A stretch of 64,000 nucleotides of DNA, taken from contig JAQSYI010000021.1 of NCBI GenBank assembly GCA_029256185.1, forward strand, positions 42,995-106,994, given 5' to 3'. Below are positions 49,993-57,893 of this stretch, one piece after another (position 1 is the stretch's first letter; each line of letters opens with the position of its first letter). The stretch is from Paenibacillaceae bacterium. Its GTDB lineage: Bacteria; Bacillota; Bacilli; Paenibacillales; NBRC-103111. The notes beneath the pieces are model-generated. The model had not been told where the DNA came from. It was given only the letters and a program-made list of their open reading frames with translations, and searched no databases. Position numbers and translations under genes: made by a program.

Positions 49993-51699
49993 ATGAATGA
50001 TGCAGCGAGACAGGAACTATTGCTGAATATGCTGGTTAAAGAGGATATGAGCGCAGATTTTTACGCATCCGCCGCTATTGCCAATTTAAGCAAGGGGCTC
50101 CATGTGGAAGCATCCAACCGGAGACTGGTGCGGACGGCTGAATGGTTTGAGCATCCGCACCCCAGCGGAAGGGATTTGCAGGGAGAACCGGATTTTGCCG
50201 CTATCAAGCTGGTCCGGGCCTTGTACCAATTCGGCGGGACGACGCTCCTGGAAGCAAGGACGGAGCAGGCCATGGCAGAGTTCTTCCTGCAAAGCCAATT
50301 CGAGAGCAAGTACAAGTCCGAGAACCATATGCTGCTGTTCCATGCTTCCCGTTATCTGGCAGCGCAGAAGTATCCGGGGCAATGGTTTGCCGCGTACGGC
50401 AAGACAGGCGAGGAGCTGTTGGGGGAGGACGGCGCTTTTCTGCACCGCTTCCTGGTATTCCGGGCCCGCCGGGGGTGGGCCGAGTTCGATTCCTGCTGTT
50501 ATCTGGCTCCCGTAATGGAATGCCTGCTGTGTCTGTATGATTTTTCCTGTAACGGGAAACTGAAGCAATTGGCCGGTATGATGCTGGATGTCCTGATGCT
50601 GGATATGGTCTGCGACAGTCTGGACGGCCTGTATGGAGGAGCCCATGGGCGCATCTATGGCCACCATGCCCTGGATCATGCCCGCGGCGCTGTCTTTCCC
50701 TTGTATTATCTGTACTTCGGCCATAGCTACGGCAGCGCCCTCAGGAGCAATTGCCTGATAGATGCTCTTCTGTCCGCTTACCGCCCCCATGCCGTGGTGC
50801 GGGAAATCGCGGGAGGGCGCACCTTGCCCTACACTCACAGGGAGAGCAAGCATCTGCATTCCATTACCTGCGAGCCGCCCCATGTGCAGCTGCCCCAGGA
50901 GGAGGGGAGCATCAACAAGTACACATATGTGACTCCACGGTATGTGATGGGGGCGGTGAACTATCAGGACCCGTACAGAGCAGGAAGTGAGGCGTCCTGG
51001 TATGCCCATCACCAGCAGCATCAATGGGATCTTACGCTGGCCGGAGGAACGGACTGGAAGATCTTCAGCCATCATCCCGGCCATAGTGGCACGGAGGGCA
51101 GCGAGCACGGCTACTGGACGGGAGACCTGGGCTGCGGCTGCGGCCAATTCTTCGGCGAACGGAACGTGGTCATGGCCATGTACCGGATTCCGGCGGAGCA
51201 GGAGTTTGCCTGGATTCATCTGCATGTTCCCAGAGCGGTGTTCGATGAGGTGACGGAGGCGGGCAACTACCTGTTCCTTCACAAGGAGGGCACCTATGTC
51301 TCCCTTTATCTGCATAACGGATATGAGTGGACAGAGGAGGGGGAATACGCCGGACGGGAGCTTATCTGCCGGGGCGCTGTTCACGCGGTGATTTGCGAGG
51401 CGGGGATACAGGAGGACTTCGGCAGCTTTGCCGCATTCTGCGAAGCGGTTCAGAAAAACGAGATCGGATTCGATCCTGCAGCCATGTCTCTGTCCTATGT
51501 GTCTGCCCAGGCGGGACAGCTCCATATGGACGGGTCCGGCCGGACCCTGAACGGACGCCGCGTGGCTTTTCCGTACCCTACCTATGACGGGCCATATATG
51601 CAGTCGGCCTATGACAGCGGCGTAATCACGGCGGGGATAAACGGGAAGCGGCTCATTTATGACTTCAACCGGGTGTCAGTGACCGGGGAGTACAGGTAA
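49993..51699 (+). CDS. Unknown cytosolic protein, possibly alpha/alpha-toroid polysaccharide lyase or hydrolase
   Basis: 568 residues, no signal peptide. The N-terminal two thirds is helical with repeated aromatic pairs, as in alpha/alpha-toroid enzymes, and the C-terminal third is beta-rich, the layout of heparinase- and alginate-lyase-like proteins. Polar clusters that could be catalytic: SENHMLLFHASRYL, YGHHALDHARG, YTHRESKHLHSITCEPPH and HHQQHQWDL. ATG at 49993, with GGAGG 13 bp upstream. It sits between the secreted GH99-like gene and an unsaturated uronyl hydrolase, an enzyme that acts on lyase products. I do not recognise a specific family. Confidence 0.7.
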   Translation: MNDAARQELLLNMLVKEDMSADFYASAAIANLSKGLHVEASNRRLVRTAEWFEHPHPSGRDLQGEPDFAAIKLVRALYQFGGTTLLEARTEQAMAEFFLQSQFESKYKSENHMLLFHASRYLAAQKYPGQWFAAYGKTGEELLGEDGAFLHRFLVFRARRGWAEFDSCCYLAPVMECLLCLYDFSCNGKLKQLAGMMLDVLMLDMVCDSLDGLYGGAHGRIYGHHALDHARGAVFPLYYLYFGHSYGSALRSNCLIDALLSAYRPHAVVREIAGGRTLPYTHRESKHLHSITCEPPHVQLPQEEGSINKYTYVTPRYVMGAVNYQDPYRAGSEASWYAHHQQHQWDLTLAGGTDWKIFSHHPGHSGTEGSEHGYWTGDLGCGCGQFFGERNVVMAMYRIPAEQEFAWIHLHVPRAVFDEVTEAGNYLFLHKEGTYVSLYLHNGYEWTEEGEYAGRELICRGAVHAVICEAGIQEDFGSFAAFCEAVQKNEIGFDPAAMSLSYVSAQAGQLHMDGSGRTLNGRRVAFPYPTYDGPYMQSAYDSGVITAGINGKRLIYDFNRVSVTGEYR

Positions 51700-51715
51700 G
51701 AAGGAGGAATTACAA

Positions 51716-52732
51716 GTGGACAGCATGCTGGAGCAGGTGGTCCGCAGGACCATGGCCATGGACTTCAACGTGGACAAAAAAGGCGACTGGGACTGGGGAG
51801 CGGGGGTAGCGCTGTACGGTCTGCGCAAGGCTTATGAGAAAACGGGCAATCCGCAAATATACAAGTTTATCCAAGGGTTCGTTGACTCCAATATGGCGGG
51901 AGGCAGGCCTATTCCCTTTAACGTGAACACTACAGCGCCGCTGCTGTCTGTCCTGCTGCTCTACAGGGAGACGCGTGACGCCCGCTATCTGGAATTTGCC
52001 GCAGGGTTTGCCCGTTGGCTGATGGAGGAGGCTCCGCGGCTGTTGAACGGTGCGCTGGAGCATACGGTTATCAACGACAGCTTCGCCGGGCAGATGTGGG
52101 TGGATACGGTATTTATGGCCGGCGTGTTTCTGACGGAGCTGGGACAGCTGACGGGAGAGGACCGCTATATCAAGGAGGGTTTGCGGCAGGCAAGGCTTCA
52201 TGTGGAGACGCTTCAGGATGGGGCAAGCGGACTGTTGTACCATGGATACAGCCTGAGCACCAACGATTATCTCAGCGGCTGTCTGTGGGCCAGAGGCAAC
52301 AGTTGGGTGACCATTGCCATCCCCGAAATCCTTGGCATCGTAGAGGGATATGATCAGGAGAAGGAATGGTTCCGCTCCGCAATCGGCAGGCAGGTGAAAG
52401 GCTTGGCCGCGGTGCAGAGCAGCAAGGGACTATGGCACACTATCCTGAATGATCCAGGCTCCTATGAGGAAACCTCGGCTGCGGCAGGCATCGTATATGG
52501 CATGCTCCGTCTGGGGGCTATGGGCATTCTGGAGGAGCAGGAGCTGGCTCTCGCCCGCAAGGGCTTCCAGGCAGTAATAGAGCGGATTGCCGCAGACGGC
52601 ACAGTGCAACAGGTTTCGGCAGGAACGGGGATTCAGTCGGCGGTGGAGGATTACAACCGCATTCCAGCAGACGCTATCATGCCCTGGGGTCAGGGAATGG
52701 CACTGATGATGCTCAGTGTTTGCGGGAATTAG
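51716..52732 (+). CDS. GH88/GH105 unsaturated uronyl hydrolase
   Basis: 338 residues, cytosolic, alpha6/alpha6 barrel. Typical marks: WDWGAGVALYGLRKAYE, NDSFAGQMWVDTVFMAG with the catalytic Asp in MWVDT, GCLWARGNSWVTIAIPEIL and YEETSAAAGIVYGMLRLG. Members of YteR/YesR type remove the 4,5-unsaturated uronic acid left by lyases from rhamnogalacturonan or similar oligosaccharides. GTG start at 51716 with AAGGAGGA. Last gene of the locus. Whether galacturonyl or glucuronyl is removed cannot be told. Confidence 0.92.
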   Translation: MDSMLEQVVRRTMAMDFNVDKKGDWDWGAGVALYGLRKAYEKTGNPQIYKFIQGFVDSNMAGGRPIPFNVNTTAPLLSVLLLYRETRDARYLEFAAGFARWLMEEAPRLLNGALEHTVINDSFAGQMWVDTVFMAGVFLTELGQLTGEDRYIKEGLRQARLHVETLQDGASGLLYHGYSLSTNDYLSGCLWARGNSWVTIAIPEILGIVEGYDQEKEWFRSAIGRQVKGLAAVQSSKGLWHTILNDPGSYEETSAAAGIVYGMLRLGAMGILEEQELALARKGFQAVIERIAADGTVQQVSAGTGIQSAVEDYNRIPADAIMPWGQGMALMMLSVCGN

Positions 52733-52753
52733 GGGAAAAAGAGAACAGACAGG

Positions 52754-52793
52754 GAAACTCCCGCTTCGGCATGAGAGCCGCGGCGGGAGTTTC
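52754..52793. terminator. Terminator at the end of the polysaccharide locus
   Basis: GAAACTCCCGC (52754-52764) pairs perfectly with GCGGGAGTTTC (52783-52793). The T run is short. It can serve both the + locus and the convergent - gene at 52908. Confidence 0.75.
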
Positions 52794-52907
52794 TTATGCT
52801 TGCCGAAACGGCGAATGGAAGAGGGATCGCTCTTCGTCACGCCTCATCATACGAGGAGGAGGGCAGTTGGCCGGTCATAGGTGTTCCCCGGATTGCGGCG
52901 CTTTGTT

Positions 52908-53669
52908 TTACTCCGCCGCCTCTTCCCACAGCTTGATCTGGTCCTTGTAAACCTCGAGCAGCTTGGCCAGAGACTGCTTGATGCTCTCAACATCTTCGGA
53001 TTCAACAGCTTGTGACAGTTCAAGCTGAGCCTTGAAGAGTTCAGATTCAATTGCGGGAACAGGGATGGCTTTGACTGCTTGCACCTGGTCTGATCCCGCC
53101 GGGATTGCTTCAATGATACTTATCTGCACCGGGGCGGGAAGCGCAAGGGACAGGCCTTCTCCCTTGAGAGGGAGTTCCATCAACTGAACGGACGGCGCGA
53201 TGGTCACAGTGCCGGAAACGGAGGTGCCCCAATCAGTGGTGTTGACCGCCTGCACGATAATCGGCAATGCCCCCGCTCCGGGAATGAGGCTGGGGCGGGC
53301 CGATCCCGCCGCTGAAGAGCTTTGGATTATCATGTTCTTGTCAATCATTTCTATTTGGTAGACAACCGGTGCCGCTGACTTAAACTTGCCCGCCTCTTCT
53401 TTATAACGGGCCAGGGTTGCGGTCCAGTCTTCCACTGTGTCAGGGGCATAGGTTTTGGCCAGCTCCGCCGGATCGGCAAAAGGCTTGAGTGCGTTCACCG
53501 CTGTTGTACTGGAAGCGACAGCGGAAGCCGTAGGAGCAGGGGCGGTCAGAGTCAGGGAGGCTGGAGACCGGAGGGGCGTATCGGCCGCATTCACGGTGGC
53601 AGGGCTGGCAACAGCGGCCAGCAACAAGGCGGACAGGGCGGTTTTTTGGATGATAAGCTTGTGATTCAT
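52908..53669 (-). CDS. Secreted protein of unknown function
   Basis: 253 residues. Signal peptide MNHKLIIQKTALSALLLAAVASPATVNA with an AxA-type cleavage site before ADTP. A Thr/Ser/Ala-rich linker, a region with DPAELAKTYAPDTVEDWTATLARYKEE, and a C-terminal amphipathic helix (SIKQSLAKLLEVYKDQIKLWEEAAE). No family recognised. AAGGAGTG before the ATG at 53669. Divergent from the response regulator at 53824, so possibly its target or signal partner. Confidence 0.75.
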   Translation of the reverse strand: MNHKLIIQKTALSALLLAAVASPATVNAADTPLRSPASLTLTAPAPTASAVASSTTAVNALKPFADPAELAKTYAPDTVEDWTATLARYKEEAGKFKSAAPVVYQIEMIDKNMIIQSSSAAGSARPSLIPGAGALPIIVQAVNTTDWGTSVSGTVTIAPSVQLMELPLKGEGLSLALPAPVQISIIEAIPAGSDQVQAVKAIPVPAIESELFKAQLELSQAVESEDVESIKQSLAKLLEVYKDQIKLWEEAAE

Positions 53670-53787
53670 GGGTAGACACTCCTTATAGTGGGATGGGCTT
53701 GCAGGACTAAGTGTACGGAACAAGTGTGGCAGGAGATTGGTGAGTTTGTGGAAAAACAATGGCAAAGTTCTGCAACAGCCGCCGGCT

Positions 53788-53796
53788 TGGTATAAT
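53788..53796 (+). promoter_or_regulatory. Extended -10 promoter of the OmpR/HK pair
   Basis: TGG followed by TATAAT (53791-53796) forms an extended -10. A weak -35 TTCTGC sits 17 bp upstream. It is 28 bp before the start codon. Confidence 0.55.
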
Positions 53797-53823
53797 GAAG
53801 GCAATTGCCGGGAGGTTGGTTGG

Positions 53824-54564
53824 ATGAAGGACTCTTATCTCATCGCGGTTGTGGATGATGACCCCAATATACGGTTGCTGGTCGAAGCGTATTTGCAAAA
53901 GGAAAAATTCAAGACAGTGGGCTTGGGTGATGCAGAGGCGGCATGGGAGCTATGGAAGACAAGCCCGCCTGATTTGTGGGTGCTCGACATTATGCTGCCC
54001 GGAATGGACGGCTACGAATTTTGCCGGAGAATCCGCCATGAGGCGGAAGTGCCCATTGTGATGATATCCGCCAAGGATAATGAGGTAGACCGGGTGCTGG
54101 GCCTGGAGCTGGGCGGAGATGATTATATGGTGAAGCCCTTCAGCCCCCGTGAACTGGTGGCCCGCATCAAGCGGCTGCTTCACCGGTGGTATGCGGTCCG
54201 TGGCTTGGGGGGACTGGGGGCTAATCCGGGTGCGGCGGGCATTCAGATTGAAGCGGGCGGCCTGAGGCTGATGCCGGAAGAACGCAGAGTGTTCTGGCAG
54301 GGGGAAGAAGTGGACATGACTCTGAAGGAATTTGAATTGCTGCGGGTCTTCGCGGAGCATCCCAACCGGGCTTTTGCCAGAGATGAGCTGCTCACTCTCG
54401 TATGGGGGGACGACTATTACGGCAGCGACCGGGCCGTGGATCATCTGGTTAAGCGCGTGCGCAAGAAACTGGAGCGGCTTCCTGTGGAAGCGGTATGGGG
54501 ACACGGGTACCGGATGAGGACAGATGGAGAGGAGCAACCTTATGAAGTTGGTTCATCAGATTAA
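53824..54564 (+). CDS. OmpR-family response regulator
   Basis: 246 residues: receiver with VVDDDPNI, phospho-acceptor Asp in LWVLDIMLPGMDG and Lys in VKPFSPRELVARI; C-terminal winged helix with LKEFELLRVFAEHPNRAFARDEL and DRAVDHLVKRVRKKL. ATG at 53824 with GGGAGG 8 bp upstream; the longer frame from 53737 contains the promoter. Its end overlaps the kinase gene by 23 bp. Targets unknown; the divergent secreted protein gene is a candidate. Confidence 0.93.
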   Translation: MKDSYLIAVVDDDPNIRLLVEAYLQKEKFKTVGLGDAEAAWELWKTSPPDLWVLDIMLPGMDGYEFCRRIRHEAEVPIVMISAKDNEVDRVLGLELGGDDYMVKPFSPRELVARIKRLLHRWYAVRGLGGLGANPGAAGIQIEAGGLRLMPEERRVFWQGEEVDMTLKEFELLRVFAEHPNRAFARDELLTLVWGDDYYGSDRAVDHLVKRVRKKLERLPVEAVWGHGYRMRTDGEEQPYEVGSSD

Positions 54565-55966
54565 CCTGGCGTTCGCCGTTTCCTTGATTCTGGTGCTCTC
54601 GGTAACGGGGGCGGTGATTCATTATGTGCTGCTGGACCATTTTATCGGCACACAACGGGAAGGTCTCAAAACCATGGGCGCTGCCATGTCCGCAACTTTG
54701 GTGCAGCAGGCAACAACAGCAAGCCCTCCTGCTGTTGGGATGGAGGCACCGCATATTGCCGGAACGGCTGCCTTTGCGCTGGAAGCATCCGTTTTTGCAA
54801 TAGAAGCTTCGGCCATAAACCCAGCCTACATAGGGGTACAGGCCATCGTGGCGGACTCCGAGGGGAATATTGTCAGGGAAGTCCTGCCGCCGTTTGTTTC
54901 CGCAGCCGAAATCAGCCCGGTGATGGAGATGAAGGGAACGGAAGCTTCGGGTACAGTCAGCCTGCAAAAAATCTGGGACGGAACCGATTCCAGGTTCATC
55001 ACCGAGGTCAGTCCCCTTCCTTCCGGAAGCCTGACACTAATAACACCCGTCAGCAGAATTGAGGCGATTGAACGTGCGCTGCTGGGCAGGCTGCTGATTA
55101 TCTTCGCTGTGGGAGCCGGGCTCATGACGCTGCTCAGTCTTCTTCTTACAAGGAAGCTGATCCGGCCGTTAGTCAGATTAAAGGAAGAGCTGCAAAAGGT
55201 GAGGGGGCGGCATTTCTCCCAGGTCAGACTGGTCAAGGCGGGCGGAGAGATCGGATCCGTAGCAAAGACGGTCTATGAGATGGCGGGAGAATTGGACCGG
55301 TTCAACCGGGTGCAGAAGCAGTTCTTCCAGAATGCGTCTCACGAGTTGAAGACGCCGCTCATGTCCATTGCCGGCTATGCGGAGGGGATACGGGACGGCG
55401 TGTTTGAGGGAGACGGGCTCAGGCAGGGGTTGGCAATCATTATTAAGGAATGCGGCAGGCTGAAGAAGCTGGTGATGGAGATGACTCTGCTTGCCAAGCT
55501 GGACAGCGAGGAGGATATCTTCCAGTCTGCGCCGGTGTGCGTGAAGGAACTGCTGACAGAAACGGTGGAACGCATGAATCCGCTGCTCGTATCCAGAGGG
55601 CTCACTGTACAGCTGTCATACGGCGGGGATCAATCGCTTCTTGTCCAAGCCGACCGGGACAAATTGCTGCAAGCCTTGCTTAATATCGCTTCCAATGCCA
55701 TCCGTTACGCCAGAAGCAGTGTAGGCATCCGGGCGGAACTCGTCGAAGGGCGCGTTGAGGTATCTGTTAGCGATGACGGGAAGGGCATTCCCGAGGAGCT
55801 GCTGCCCTATCTGTTCCACCGGTTCGTGAAGGGGAAGGACGGAGAATCCGGGCTTGGGCTTGCCATATCCAGAGCGATTGTGGAGCGCTGTGGAGGTCTG
55901 ATCTTCGCGGGCAACCGGGAAGAGGGGGGAGCCGAGGTCAGGATCGGCTTCCCCGCTGCGGTATGA
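54542..55966 (+). CDS. Sensor histidine kinase with HAMP domain
   Basis: 474 residues: helix 1 (LAFAVSLILVLSVTGAVIHY), extracellular domain to about 180, helix 2 (LLIIFAVGAGLMTLLSLLL), HAMP, HisKA box FFQNASHELKTPLMSIAGYAEG, and ATPase motifs NIASNAIRYA, VSDDGKGIP and GLGLAIS. ATG at 54542 after GAGAGGAG. The sensor domain is Ala/Ser-rich with no recognised fold. Partner of the overlapping response regulator. Confidence 0.93.
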   Translation: MKLVHQINLAFAVSLILVLSVTGAVIHYVLLDHFIGTQREGLKTMGAAMSATLVQQATTASPPAVGMEAPHIAGTAAFALEASVFAIEASAINPAYIGVQAIVADSEGNIVREVLPPFVSAAEISPVMEMKGTEASGTVSLQKIWDGTDSRFITEVSPLPSGSLTLITPVSRIEAIERALLGRLLIIFAVGAGLMTLLSLLLTRKLIRPLVRLKEELQKVRGRHFSQVRLVKAGGEIGSVAKTVYEMAGELDRFNRVQKQFFQNASHELKTPLMSIAGYAEGIRDGVFEGDGLRQGLAIIIKECGRLKKLVMEMTLLAKLDSEEDIFQSAPVCVKELLTETVERMNPLLVSRGLTVQLSYGGDQSLLVQADRDKLLQALLNIASNAIRYARSSVGIRAELVEGRVEVSVSDDGKGIPEELLPYLFHRFVKGKDGESGLGLAISRAIVERCGGLIFAGNREEGGAEVRIGFPAAV

Positions 55967-55991
55967 GGGAATCGGGGAGGTATCAGCTCGG

Positions 55992-56885
55992 TTAAGCAGG
56001 CGGAGCGTTCTCCGGTCCGCTCTGCTGCTTGCGGCCGGCAAGAGGCAGCCATACCTGGCAGCTGTATGACGGAGACTGCTGGTCTCCATCGGAATATACC
56101 TCGATATCGGGAGCATCGGCATATTCATAGCCGGAAGCGGGCAGCCACTCCGTTACAATACGCTTCTGAAGCTCCTGCAAGGCATGGGGCAGCGCACCGG
56201 TGCATTCGAATACAGCCCAAGTGCAAGCGGGAATCTCGTATTCCTCCATACCTTCAGGCGCGGGCAGGTCTGTTGCCACAGCAATATAGTAGTCAAAGTC
56301 TTTGCCGTTCATGCAGGCGCTAACCCCCAGCACGCCGAGGGGGGCGCGGTTCATTAGACCGCAAAGCGCCGGCATGATTCCCGACTGGGCCGTTTTTTGC
56401 CAGAACAGCGGCACCTCCGCAAAATTTTCCTCCAAGTTCATATTCATGTGCTGTTTCACGCCAACAATCCGGAAGGCGTCCTTCTGCTCAATCCTGTAGT
56501 TCATCTCCGCATCTCCTTTAATAGAAATAGAGAAGCTGATGCGGGGAAAGGCTTTGAGAGACATTCCCTGCGCCCGGGCGGCAGTTGGAGAGACGCCGTG
56601 GATATTGTGAAAAGCGCGGGTGAATGCGGTAGGCGAATCGTAGCCATACTTCAAGGCCAAATCGATTACCTTGACCCCGGTCGTCTGGAGCTCGAATGCA
56701 GCGGCTGTCATGCGTCTGCGGCGGATATATTCCGACAAGGGGATGCCTGCCATATAAGAAAACATCCGCTGGAAATGAAATGTTGAGCAGCAGGCCAGCC
56801 GCGCGGCATGATCATAGTCGATAGAACCGCCCAGATTTCCCTCCAGATAGGATATGGCCTGGTTCAATCTCTCAATCCAATCCAT
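55992..56885 (-). CDS. AraC-family regulator with GyrI-like effector domain
   Basis: 297 residues. The N-terminal AraC domain (1-105) has DYDHAARLACCSTFHFQRMFSYMAG and VIDLALKYGYDSPTAFTRAFHNIHG. From about 125 to the end is a GyrI/effector-binding domain (YRIEQKDAFRIVGVKQHMN ... YEIPACTWAVFECTGALPHALQELQKRI), as in Rob/BmrR-type multidrug regulators that bind small amphipathic ligands. ATG at 56885 after GAGGTG. Divergent from the ComA-like gene and sharing the intergenic region with the palindromes. Confidence 0.9.
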   Translation of the reverse strand: MDWIERLNQAISYLEGNLGGSIDYDHAARLACCSTFHFQRMFSYMAGIPLSEYIRRRRMTAAAFELQTTGVKVIDLALKYGYDSPTAFTRAFHNIHGVSPTAARAQGMSLKAFPRISFSISIKGDAEMNYRIEQKDAFRIVGVKQHMNMNLEENFAEVPLFWQKTAQSGIMPALCGLMNRAPLGVLGVSACMNGKDFDYYIAVATDLPAPEGMEEYEIPACTWAVFECTGALPHALQELQKRIVTEWLPASGYEYADAPDIEVYSDGDQQSPSYSCQVWLPLAGRKQQSGPENAPPA

Positions 56886-57074
56886 CACATCACCTCTCTA
56901 TTGCCCAAGTCTAGCAGAGCATCTGGAAACCATCCTCTCATTCCATGCACAAAAAAGCAAGCCCGTATAGGAGCCGATTCCGGAAAATTAAGAGCCCCCT
57001 TGATCCCTCCGCTTCCCAACCACAGAATTTCATATGAAGTAGTACCTACTATTCCATAATTTATGTTATATTAA

Positions 57075-57143
57075 TTGCGTGAGAGCACATTTGATATTGC
57101 GTTGTAACGCAAGGTTTTTCCGGATTATTGCGTAATAGCGCAA
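57075..57143. promoter_or_regulatory. Three ComA-box-like elements
   Basis: 57097-57112 is a perfect palindrome, TTGCGT-N4-ACGCAA. 57128-57143 is TTGCGT-N4-GCGCAA. 57075-57080 has the half site TTGCGT with a weak partner at 57085-57090. The 6-4-6 layout and TTGCG/CGCAA ends agree with the ComA box TTGCGG-N4-CCGCAA. The two full sites are 31 bp apart, about three helical turns. They lie 24 bp before the ComA-like gene, so autoregulation, possibly negative, is suggested. No convincing -35/-10 for that gene was found. Confidence 0.65.
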
Positions 57144-57166
57144 TGGAGATGGAATGGGGAGAGTGT

Positions 57167-57802
57167 ATGACAGATCCATGCAAGGTTATGATAGTCGATG
57201 ATCATCCTCTGATGGCTCATGCGACCGCAGAGCTATTGGGGCAGTTCGAGGGTCTGTCCGTTGTCGCCGTTATCCGCAACGGCAAGGATTGCGTGGAACT
57301 GGCAAGCCGGTACCAGCCTGACCTGATTCTGCTTGATTATTTGCTTCCCGATATGACAGGGCTGGAAGTTGCGCAGCACATCAAGAAGCAGCTGCCGGAC
57401 ACCCATGTTGTCATTTTCACGGGTGTGGATGTGACCTCATTAGCAGCCAGGTTGCTGGAGATTCAGGTTAGCGGCATCATTTCCAAAGGAACCAGTTATG
57501 ACACCCTGAAGCATGCGATCGCTTGCATTCTGGACGGGCAAGTGGTTATACCGCGCATGAGCGCCCAGCAGATATTCCCGAATACAGGTCCCTCGGTGGA
57601 AGGAATTGAATTAACGGAAGACGAAGTGGCCATCATGACCATGATCGTCAAGGGAAGCACCCTTGAGCAAATCGCAGAACGGATTCATATGAGCAAGCGG
57701 TCGGTGGACAACTATCAGCGCAAGATTTACGATAAGTTTAATGTCAAAGGAAGGGCGCAGGCCATCGAAGCCTTTGTCCGCACCAAGTACTATATGGAAT
57801 AG
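57167..57802 (+). CDS. ComA-like LuxR/NarL-family response regulator
   Basis: 211 residues. Receiver: VDDHPLM, phospho-acceptor Asp57 in LILLDYLLPDMTG, Thr in VIFTGVD and Lys in GIISKGTSYDTL. LuxR-type HTH: STLEQIAERIHMSKRSVDNYQRKIYDKFNV, whose HMSKRSV stretch resembles HLSKRSI of ComA. ATG at 57167 after GGGGAGAG. No kinase gene is adjacent; the ComP-like kinase lies about 18 kb to the left. ComA-like palindromes are directly upstream, and the unusual permease starts 91 bp downstream. Confidence 0.88.
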   Translation: MTDPCKVMIVDDHPLMAHATAELLGQFEGLSVVAVIRNGKDCVELASRYQPDLILLDYLLPDMTGLEVAQHIKKQLPDTHVVIFTGVDVTSLAARLLEIQVSGIISKGTSYDTLKHAIACILDGQVVIPRMSAQQIFPNTGPSVEGIELTEDEVAIMTMIVKGSTLEQIAERIHMSKRSVDNYQRKIYDKFNVKGRAQAIEAFVRTKYYME

Positions 57803-57893
57803 CGAAAGTCATCATTCATGCACCGCTTTTCTCTCCTATTACACGTATACTTGGGACATATTAGCCGGAAACGGGACAGGGAGTGAACAGTCA

